Of a DNA stretch of 8,909 bases, positions 1 through 5,877 are shown piece by piece; within the stretch, counting starts at the first letter, position 1, and every line of letters starts with the position of its first letter. Where the stretch lies: NCBI GenBank assembly GCA_050049355.1, contig JASFWK010000089.1, positions 1-8,909 on the forward strand, written 5' to 3'. The position numbers and the translations under genes were made by a program. The notes beneath the pieces are model-generated. The model searched no databases and was not told the origin of the DNA. It was given only the letters and a program-made list of their open reading frames with translations. The stretch is from JASFWK01 sp050049355. Lineage in GTDB: Bacteria > Chloroflexota > Anaerolineae > B4-G1 > DUEL01.

Positions 1-13
1 GGGAGAACGTAGG

Positions 14-571
14 ATGATTGACGTCAATGAACTGCGAACTGGTGCGACTTTCACGATGGACGGAGCACTGTACAAGGTGCTGGAGTACCAGCACCATAAA
101 CCTGGACGAGGTAAGGCCTTCATCCGCACCAAGCTGCGCGATCTGCGCGGCGGTGCCACAATTCAGCACACATTCATCTCCGGCGATCGCGTGGAGGAGA
201 TCCTTGTCGAACGGCGGGAGGTTCAGTATCTCTACAGCGATGGAGCATTGTACCACTTCATGGATACCGAGACCTACGCTCAAGTGGCGATGTCTGCCAG
301 CGCGCTGCAGGAGGAGGCCCTCTATCTGAAGGAGGGGATGGAGCTGGCCATCTCTATGTATGAGAAGCAGCCGCTGGAGGTGCACCTGCCGACCGCCGTG
401 GATCTGGAAGTGGTGGATGCCGAGATGGCTGTCGCCGGTGACACGGCGACCGGGGCAACGAAAAGAGCTACGCTGGAGACTGGGCACGATGTCCAGGTCC
501 CTCTCTTCGTAGAAACCGGCGATGTCGTCCGTGTGGACACGCGCACCGGCGAGTACGTCACCCGAGTCTAG
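14..571 (+). CDS. efp: Elongation factor P
   Basis: Translation factor that binds the ribosome between the P and E sites and relieves stalling at consecutive prolines. The 185-residue length is normal for a complete bacterial EF-P. It shows the three-domain layout: an N-terminal KOW-like domain (about 1-62), a middle OB domain (about 66-125) and a C-terminal OB domain (about 128-185) with the family-typical end GDVVRVDTRTGEYV. The loop that reaches the P-site tRNA reads HHKPGRGKAF (27-36). The tip residue is Arg32, where the E. coli protein carries the lysine that is beta-lysylated. The ATG at 14 is preceded by GGGAG at 1-5, at workable spacing, and no earlier start is available in the window. 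The upstream neighbour lies outside the window, so operon membership is unknown. Confidence 0.97.
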   Translation: MIDVNELRTGATFTMDGALYKVLEYQHHKPGRGKAFIRTKLRDLRGGATIQHTFISGDRVEEILVERREVQYLYSDGALYHFMDTETYAQVAMSASALQEEALYLKEGMELAISMYEKQPLEVHLPTAVDLEVVDAEMAVAGDTATGATKRATLETGHDVQVPLFVETGDVVRVDTRTGEYVTRV

Positions 572-586
572 TGTCGCCTCCATCCA

Positions 587-601
587 AGAGGCTGGGCCTC
601 T
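587..601 (+). other. Short hairpin just after efp
   Basis: A perfect 6-bp inverted repeat (AGAGGC / GCCTCT, 3-base loop) begins 15 bases after the efp stop codon. A further AGAGG at 613-617 could pair with the same GCCTCT arm instead. No run of T follows, so it is not a classical intrinsic terminator. It might mark the efp transcript end in a weak or Rho-assisted way, or be chance in GC-rich DNA. Confidence 0.3.
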
Positions 602-694
602 CGCCGCGTGGCCAGAGGTAGCGCTAGCTCGACTTGTCTGAAGCTGGGGATCGGCCGATCGTCGCCTTGCCTGCCGCAGACCAGACCTGTTACT

Positions 695-700
695 GGAGGA
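695..700 (+). promoter_or_regulatory. Probable ribosome binding site for the CDF gene (CTG start at 705)
   Basis: GGAGGA is the best Shine-Dalgarno match upstream of the cation exporter gene. It lies 4-5 bases before a CTG at 705 that is in frame with the exporter, the frame being open back to a TGA at 639-641. The TTG at 738 lies about 38 bases further on and has only a weak CGGG before it. The position therefore argues for initiation at CTG 705, although CTG starts are rare in bacteria. Confidence 0.45.
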
Positions 701-737
701 TACCCTGGATACCTTCCGCGCCGTTCGTCGGGTCCTA

Positions 738-1820
738 TTGATCACCTTGGGACTCAACTTGGTAGCCACCGCCGCCAAGCTGGCTGTAGGATACTGGACT
801 GGTTCCCTGAGCCTGATCGCCGATGGGTTCGACTCCGTCTTCGACGCCGCTTCCAACCTGGTTGGCCTGGCAGGGATCTACGTGGCCGAGCGGCCTGCTG
901 ACGAAGACCATCCGTACGGACACCGCAAGGCCGAGACAATGGCCGCGCTCATCATTGCCTCGCTTCTATTCCTGACCACCTGGGAGCTGATCAAGAGCGC
1001 GGTGGAGCGATTACGTGACCCTGCACTCCTCCAGGCGGAGGTCAGCGTGTGGAGCTTCGGTGCGCTGGTGGTCAGTATCGTCGTTCACATGGTTGTGGTG
1101 TGGTACGAGCTGCGGGCTGGCCGTCGCCTCCACAGTGATGTCTTGGTAGCCGACGCTCTGCACACCCGGGCAGACATCTTCGTCTCCCTTTCTGTGATTG
1201 GCGGGCTGATCGCCGTCCGCATGGGCTACCCTGTCGCCGACCCGATCATAGCGCTCGTCGTCGCCCTATTCATCGCCAAGATCGGAATAGACATCATCCG
1301 CGAGAGTTCCCCCACCTTGATGGACGAGGCAGCGATGGTGCCCATGGAGGTGGAGCAGATCGCCTTGGAGGTACCAGGTGTCGTCTCCTGCCACAAGGTA
1401 CGAAGCCGTGGGCACGAACAAGCTGTTTACGCCGACCTTCATATCCAGGTGGATCCGACAATAAGCGCGGAGCAGGCCCACGGCATCGCCCACGAAGTAC
1501 AGCGTCGCCTGCGCGAAGGTCGTCCGGACATTCAGGACGTCACGATTCACGTGGAACCGGGAAGCGGCGACGATCTTCTCGTGCGCGAGAGGGCAGCAGC
1601 GGCAGCGAGGGAGGCGGTCCAGCAAGTGGATGGAGCGCTCAGATGCGACAGGGTGGAGATCTGGCAGAGCGAGGGCGAACCCGTGCTGAGCTTCCGCTGC
1701 ACGGTGCATGGGGAGACTTCGGTGCAGGAGGCACATCGCATCGCCAGCGAGCTGGAGTTGGCGGTGCGCCAGCAACTTCCACAGATCCAGCGGATAATGG
1801 TGCACACTGAACCACTTTGA
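738..1820 (+). CDS. Cation diffusion facilitator (CDF) family metal/proton antiporter with duplicated C-terminal domain
   Basis: Inner-membrane exporter of divalent metal, expected to exchange Zn, Fe, Cd or similar ions for protons as a homodimer. Numbering is from the TTG at 738 (360 residues), the only conventional start in the open frame. The frame continues upstream, and a CTG at 705 behind GGAGGA would add 11 residues (LDTFRAVRRVL) that resemble a normal CDF N-terminus. Family marks are SLSLIADGFDSVFDAASN (23-40), the HPYGHRKAE loop (58-66) and HTRAD (142-146). The transport site would be D32/D36 plus H142/D146, the DDHD pattern of E. coli YiiP (FieF). About six membrane segments occupy residues 1-185. 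Two tandem copies of the cytoplasmic dimerisation-type domain follow, ending in HVEP (271-274) and HTEP (356-359), where most relatives have one. No regulator is visible, and the true substrate cannot be read from the sequence. Confidence 0.93.
   Translation: MITLGLNLVATAAKLAVGYWTGSLSLIADGFDSVFDAASNLVGLAGIYVAERPADEDHPYGHRKAETMAALIIASLLFLTTWELIKSAVERLRDPALLQAEVSVWSFGALVVSIVVHMVVVWYELRAGRRLHSDVLVADALHTRADIFVSLSVIGGLIAVRMGYPVADPIIALVVALFIAKIGIDIIRESSPTLMDEAAMVPMEVEQIALEVPGVVSCHKVRSRGHEQAVYADLHIQVDPTISAEQAHGIAHEVQRRLREGRPDIQDVTIHVEPGSGDDLLVRERAAAAAREAVQQVDGALRCDRVEIWQSEGEPVLSFRCTVHGETSVQEAHRIASELELAVRQQLPQIQRIMVHTEPL
1371..1814 (+). repeat. Internal duplication of the CDF C-terminal domain
   Basis: Residues 212-274 (bases 1371-1559) and 297-359 (bases 1626-1814) of the exporter align without gaps at a constant 85-residue offset. 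Counting by eye, 19 of 63 positions are identical. These include V-x-G near the start, one Cys each (C218/C303), the helix pattern S-x-x-x-A-H-x-I-A-x-E, P-x-I-Q, and H-x-E-P at the end. This is a protein-level repeat; the DNA has diverged, so the duplication is old. Confidence 0.8.
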
Positions 1821-1907
1821 TCTGGACGATGATCTGCGCGACTGGACACTGGTGTGCGCTGAGGCTTTGCTCATCGCGGGTAGAGACTCTCACGCAAGAG
1901 GAGTGAC

Positions 1908-4580
1908 ATGAACAAGCGAGCTCGGAGAGTGCTGGTCGCCGGGGCGATTGCATTGGCAGTGCTGGTGGTGGTCCCTGGTCTGATCACTCTTTGCGTCAAT
2001 CTCTATACTGACTGGCTGTGGTTTGATACCATGGGCTATCTCTCCGTCTACCTCACGCGTCTGACGACCAGGGTAGGGATGTTTCTAGTGGCTGCGCTGG
2101 TGGCGATGATCTTTGTGGGTGTCAACTGGCTGGTGGTGCCACGAAAGCTCCTGCGCCATCTCAGCATGGTCATTCGCCCGCACCAGCGGCTGGTGCGGCT
2201 CGGTGCGCATCTGCTGACGTGGCTGCTGGTGGCGATTGGGTTGATCGTCACTTTGGTGATGGCGTCGGTAGCGTCCTCGCGATGGATGGACTTTCTCATC
2301 TGGCGTCACGCCGCGTCGTTCGATCTTCCCGATCCTGTCTTCGGGTTGGATGCCAGTTTCTATGTCTTCAGGTTCCCCTTCTACCAGTTCGCGGTGGGAT
2401 GGCTGTTGGGGCTGGTGGTGGTATCGCTGGCTGGTACAGTCTTGATCTACGGCCTGGGACGGGGCCTGCGAGAGTCGGGACCGATGGCTCATCTCTCGGT
2501 ATTGGGGGCGTTGCTTCTCTCACTGGTGGCGGTCAAATACCAATTTGCGCGCTTGGGGCTCTTGGATTCGGCGCGAGGGGCTGTCTTCGGCGCGGGCTAC
2601 ACCGACGTTCATGCTCGCTTGCCTCTCTATCACATCCTCACGGCCATAGTTCTTTTGGGAGTGGTGGCACTGGTGGTCAATGCATTCATCCGCCGCTGGA
2701 GGCTGCTGGCCGCCGTGGGGGCCTTGTGGATTCTGGTGATGCTTGTGGGGCCCATCTATCCAGCTCTGGTCCAGCGATACGTAGTTGGTCCCAACGAGCT
2801 GGCGGCCGAGCGACCCTACATCGAATACAACATCGAGTTCACCCGCTACGCTTTCGGACTCAAGGATGTGCACACATCCGACTTCCCGGCAACCGGGCGA
2901 CTCACCTCCCAGGTAGTGGAGTCCAATGCTGCTACCATCGGCAACGTCCGTCTGTGGGACTGGCGGCCGCTGCTGACCACCTATGGGCAGCTGCAGGAGA
3001 TTCGCTTCTACTACACTTTTGAAGACGTAGACGTAGATCGGTACCGCATCGGTGGTGAACTGCGCGAGGTGATGCTGGCGGCGAGAGAGTTGGATGTGGA
3101 CCAACTGGCCGAGCAGGCCCAGACGTGGGTGAACCGTCACTTGGTCTTCACGCATGGCTACGGAGTCTGTCTGAACCCCGTAAACGAGATCACTGAAGAG
3201 GGACTGCCCCGGCTGTTGGTGCGCAATATCCCGCCCGAGAGCGCGGACCCGGTGTTGGAGATAACTCGGCCCGAGATCTACTTTGGTGAAGCCACGCATA
3301 ACTACGTCATCGTCGGCACCACAGAGGAGGAGTTCGACCGGCCCAGTGGGGACGAGAATGTCTATGCCACATATGAGGGGCCTGCCGGGGTTCCGCTGAG
3401 CAGTCTCTGGCGAAGGCTGGCCTTCGCCCGCCGATTCGATAGCTCCCAGATCTTCTTCTCCAGAGCAGTGCGGCCCGAGAGCCGCATTCTCTTCCACCGC
3501 AAGTTGGATGAGAGGGTCCGGACCCTGGCGCCAATCTTCTGGTATGACGATGATCCGTATCTGACCATTGTCGATGGTCGGTTGGTCTGGCTGTATGATG
3601 CCTATACCTGGAGCGACCACTTCCCCTACTCCGAGCCGTTCTGGGGGGTCAACTACGTCCGCAATAGCGTCAAGGTGGCGATAGATGCCTATACGGGGGA
3701 GACGACCTTCTACGTGGTGAATCCCGATGACCCTATCATCCGTACCTACCAAGCCATCTTCCCGGACCTTTTCACATCTGGTGAGGAGATGCCGCAGGCG
3801 TTGCGGGACCACTGGCGCTATCCTGAGCAGCTGTTTGAGATTCAGGCGGAGGCGTACGCAGCCTACCATATGGAGGATCCTCAAGTCTTCTACAACAAGG
3901 AGGACCTCTGGGCGACCCCAACCGAGCTGGTGGGGACGCAGGAGCAAGGGGTCACTCCCTACTACGTCGTGATGCAGCTGCCTGGCGAGGATGAGGTAGG
4001 GTTCCTGATGATGCGTCCCTATGTCCCCAATGGCCGTCGCAACATGATCGCCTGGCTATATGCCGATTCCGATGGGGACGATTATGGCCGACTGGCCGTC
4101 TTCAAATTCCCCAAGGAAGAGCTGATCTACGGCCCGATGCAGATTGAGGCTCGCTTTGACCAGGATGCCTATATCTCCCAGCAGTTGACTCTGTGGAACC
4201 AACGGGGATCGGAGGTCATCCGCGGTAACCTGCTTGTTATTCCCATTGATGAGACGATCCTCTACGTTGAGCCGCTCTATTTGCAGGCGCAGGCGGGACA
4301 GCTGCCGGAGCTGAAACGAATTTTGGTAGCCTACGGCAATCGGGTCGTGATGGCGGAGGATCTGGAAACAGCGTTGAGGAATGTGCTGACGGAGGAGCCA
4401 GTGGCCGAGCCTGTCCGGGAGGAGGCTCTTTCCACCGATGTGGCCAACCTGGTCCGCTCTGCTCAAGAACACTATGAGACAGCGCAGGAGTGTCTGCGGC
4501 AGGCAGACTGGGCCTGCTATGGCAGAGAGATGGAGGCTTTGGCTGATGATCTGGAGGCGCTGACTGAAGCGACGGAGTAG
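1908..4580 (+). CDS. UPF0182 family integral membrane protein
   Basis: Member of the UPF0182 family (COG1615), conserved in Chloroflexota, actinobacteria, cyanobacteria and some Firmicutes, with no established function. At 890 residues it has the usual full length. The N-terminal third carries about seven hydrophobic segments (roughly 8-30, 57-77, 101-121, 159-183, 194-210, 240-261, 265-285). The remaining 600 residues look soluble and are probably extracytoplasmic. Family blocks visible: DWLWF (35-39), FGLDASFYVFRFPFY (145-159), YTDVHARLP (231-239), RPYIEYNIEFTRYAFGL (about 302-318), the stretch from YPEQLF to DLW (638-668), and NLLVIPIDETILYVEPLYL (774-792). The end is an acidic helix with DWACYGREM. 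Two cysteines in this helix (C862, C870) and C421 are the only ones noted in the soluble part. AGGAG at 1899-1903 precedes the ATG. The gene begins 87 bases after the CDF gene; no functional link is evident. Confidence 0.95.
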   Translation: MNKRARRVLVAGAIALAVLVVVPGLITLCVNLYTDWLWFDTMGYLSVYLTRLTTRVGMFLVAALVAMIFVGVNWLVVPRKLLRHLSMVIRPHQRLVRLGAHLLTWLLVAIGLIVTLVMASVASSRWMDFLIWRHAASFDLPDPVFGLDASFYVFRFPFYQFAVGWLLGLVVVSLAGTVLIYGLGRGLRESGPMAHLSVLGALLLSLVAVKYQFARLGLLDSARGAVFGAGYTDVHARLPLYHILTAIVLLGVVALVVNAFIRRWRLLAAVGALWILVMLVGPIYPALVQRYVVGPNELAAERPYIEYNIEFTRYAFGLKDVHTSDFPATGRLTSQVVESNAATIGNVRLWDWRPLLTTYGQLQEIRFYYTFEDVDVDRYRIGGELREVMLAARELDVDQLAEQAQTWVNRHLVFTHGYGVCLNPVNEITEEGLPRLLVRNIPPESADPVLEITRPEIYFGEATHNYVIVGTTEEEFDRPSGDENVYATYEGPAGVPLSSLWRRLAFARRFDSSQIFFSRAVRPESRILFHRKLDERVRTLAPIFWYDDDPYLTIVDGRLVWLYDAYTWSDHFPYSEPFWGVNYVRNSVKVAIDAYTGETTFYVVNPDDPIIRTYQAIFPDLFTSGEEMPQALRDHWRYPEQLFEIQAEAYAAYHMEDPQVFYNKEDLWATPTELVGTQEQGVTPYYVVMQLPGEDEVGFLMMRPYVPNGRRNMIAWLYADSDGDDYGRLAVFKFPKEELIYGPMQIEARFDQDAYISQQLTLWNQRGSEVIRGNLLVIPIDETILYVEPLYLQAQAGQLPELKRILVAYGNRVVMAEDLETALRNVLTEEPVAEPVREEALSTDVANLVRSAQEHYETAQECLRQADWACYGREMEALADDLEALTEATE

Positions 4581-4585
4581 TGAGG

Positions 4586-4619
4586 GTTTCAACCTCCCGA
4601 TCCTCACGAAGGTTGAAGC
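4586..4619 (+). other. Ten-base-pair hairpin after the UPF0182 gene
   Basis: GTTTCAACCT (4586-4595) pairs with AGGTTGAAGC (4610-4619) over 10 bp with one G-U pair and a 14-base loop, starting 6 bases after the UPF0182 stop. TGAGG at 4581-4585 could instead pair with CCTCA at 4602-4606 inside that loop, so two exclusive folds are possible. No U tract follows. It may be an mRNA stabiliser, an attenuating structure or a weak terminator before the Cys-rich gene. Confidence 0.4.
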
Positions 4620-4650
4620 GGAGTTGAAGAGCTGAGGGAGCGGAGACGAG

Positions 4651-4992
4651 ATGCGCACGCCAGCCAATTCGGAGTGCCGGTACTACTACGAGGACTTTCA
4701 CCGAGGCCGCTCCGTTCAGGAGTGCCGGCTCCTGGCCCAGACAACGGACTCTCTGTCTTGGGCACCGCAGGTCTGTGTCATTTGCCCGGTGCCAGGCATC
4801 CTGCGCGCCAATCGCTGTTCTCATATGACCCTGAATGCCCGACTGGTCCGGCGCCTGTTGCGGCGACGGGTTGAGGTGGAAGCGTACTGCACCAAGCACG
4901 AGGTAGTGGTCGAGAATCCCTACGTGGGCTGCGGCCGCTGTCACCCAGAGGCAGCATCGCTGCTTACTGCAGGGGACAGGGAAGATGATTAG
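4651..4992 (+). CDS. Small cysteine-rich protein of unknown function, coupled to the HAD hydrolase
   Basis: I do not recognise the family. The product has 113 residues, no signal peptide and no membrane segment, so it should be cytoplasmic. It contains eight cysteines: C9, C25, C42, C45, C56, C80, C94 and C97. Two are CxxC pairs (CVIC at 42-45, CGRC at 94-97), with a nearby CSH (56-58), CTKH (80-83) and CH (97-98). The N-terminus has EC-Y-rich-HRGR-x3-EC (8-25). The middle (64-73) is a basic stretch, LVRRLLRRR. The spacing suggests zinc or iron-sulfur binding, but this is inference. GGAG at 4642-4645 sits 5 bases before the ATG. The 3' end overlaps the HAD gene by 8 bases, which points to translational coupling. 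Against a spurious frame: good ribosome site, tight overlap, and patterned Cys/His pairs. Confidence 0.8.
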   Translation: MRTPANSECRYYYEDFHRGRSVQECRLLAQTTDSLSWAPQVCVICPVPGILRANRCSHMTLNARLVRRLLRRRVEVEAYCTKHEVVVENPYVGCGRCHPEAASLLTAGDREDD

Positions 4993-5713
4993 GGCGATCT
5001 TGCTTGACTTGGACAACACGCTGCTGGAAAACGATATGGAGCGGTTCCTGCCGACCTATCTATCTGCCCTAAGTGAGCACATGGCCGACTTCGCCCCACC
5101 GGAGACCTTCGTTCGCCATCTCTTGAGCGCCACCGACGCGATGCTCTCAGATGGACATCCAGACCGGACCAACATGGAGGTGTTTAACGCCGCCTTCTTC
5201 CCCGCCCTCGGTCGAACTCGGGAGGAGATGGAACCATTCTTCGATGCCTTCTATGCCACCCGCTTTGCGCAGCTTCGCACCCTCACCCGGCCTAAGCCGG
5301 CGGCACGCCCTCTTCTGAATTGGGCGTTTGACCGAGGGCTGCAGGTGGCTGTAGCGACCAATCCTCTTTTCCCCCGCACCGCCATTGACCAGCGCTTGGA
5401 GTGGGCTGGCGTGCCAGTTGAGGACTATCCCTATCATCTGGTGACGAGCTATGAAGATATGCACGCCGCCAAGCCCCACACGGCCTACTTCCTGGAGGTC
5501 GCGAACCGACTGGATCGGCGGGTGGAGGAATGTGTGATGGTTGGGGATGACTGGGAGATGGACATTCGCCCTGCGCTGGAAGTCGGTATGTGGGCGTATT
5601 GGATCGCTGGACCGCAACGCACACCCCCTGGAGACGAGGCCGCGCCTGTGGGGCAGGGCAGCTTGGCTGACTTCGCCCGCTGGATCCGAGGGGAGAAGAT
5701 TGCCGGAATGTGA
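4985..5713 (+). CDS. HAD superfamily hydrolase
   Basis: Predicted Mg-dependent phosphatase or phosphatase-like hydrolase of the haloacid dehalogenase superfamily, 242 residues, cytoplasmic. All four catalytic motifs are present: motif I DLDNTL with nucleophile D8 and acid D10, motif II in VAVATN (T125), motif III lysine K163 in AAKPHTAYF, and motif IV VGDDWEMD (D188/D189, D193). Between motif I and II (about 15-110) lies a helical C1-type cap, which sets substrate choice. The substrate cannot be inferred. The ATG at 4985 lies within the end of the Cys-rich gene (8-base overlap), with GGGA-type purines at 4974-4982 serving as ribosome site. Pairing with a cysteine-rich protein is the only context clue. 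Nearest subgroup by general look is the phosphoglycolate-phosphatase-like HADs, without commitment. Confidence 0.92.
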   Translation: MIRAILLDLDNTLLENDMERFLPTYLSALSEHMADFAPPETFVRHLLSATDAMLSDGHPDRTNMEVFNAAFFPALGRTREEMEPFFDAFYATRFAQLRTLTRPKPAARPLLNWAFDRGLQVAVATNPLFPRTAIDQRLEWAGVPVEDYPYHLVTSYEDMHAAKPHTAYFLEVANRLDRRVEECVMVGDDWEMDIRPALEVGMWAYWIAGPQRTPPGDEAAPVGQGSLADFARWIRGEKIAGM

Positions 5714-5734
5714 GTCGTTCCGCAGTGACACCGA

Positions 5735-5751
5735 GCCGGGGTCGGGCCGGC
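5735..5751 (+). other. GC-rich inverted repeat after the HAD gene
   Basis: GCCGG and CCGGC flank a 7-base loop 21 bases after the HAD stop codon. The following bases (GGATCTTGAAAG) give only a very poor T tract. It could be a weak transcription end for the upstream pair. The rest of the 164-base spacer to the next gene shows no promoter I would defend. Confidence 0.25.
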
Positions 5752-5865
5752 GGATCTTGAAAGCGCGTATCCAGAGCAGGCAAGAACTCTCTTCAGCGGA
5801 ATAAGCTGTCCGCATTGGGACTTGGGGATTTGTGGGTAAGGAAACCATTGCACGGGCGGGAGGAT

Positions 5866-5870
5866 GAGGG
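5866..5870 (+). promoter_or_regulatory. Ribosome binding site fixing the start of the multi-GAF gene
   Basis: GAGGG lies 7 bases before the ATG at 5878. A stronger GGGAGG at 5858-5863 is too far away for that start. The reading frame is open further upstream but holds no ATG or GTG, and the nearest TTG (5848) lacks a comparable site, so 5878 is the best start. Confidence 0.55.
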
Positions 5871-5877
5871 ACGTCTG

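Noticed and set aside
608..901. 97-codon plus-strand frame overlapping the CDF start
   Set aside because: Its second half covers the first membrane helices of the CDF exporter in another frame, and its translation is low-complexity Arg/Pro-rich.
2520..3947. 475-codon open frame on the minus strand
   Set aside because: It lies entirely inside the UPF0182 gene, whose conserved family blocks prove the plus frame. The minus translation shows no family motif and is rich in unstructured composition, as expected for an antisense shadow.
5757..5790. TTGAAA as a possible -35 promoter element before the multi-GAF gene
   Set aside because: No acceptable -10 hexamer lies 16-18 bases downstream, so a promoter cannot be supported.
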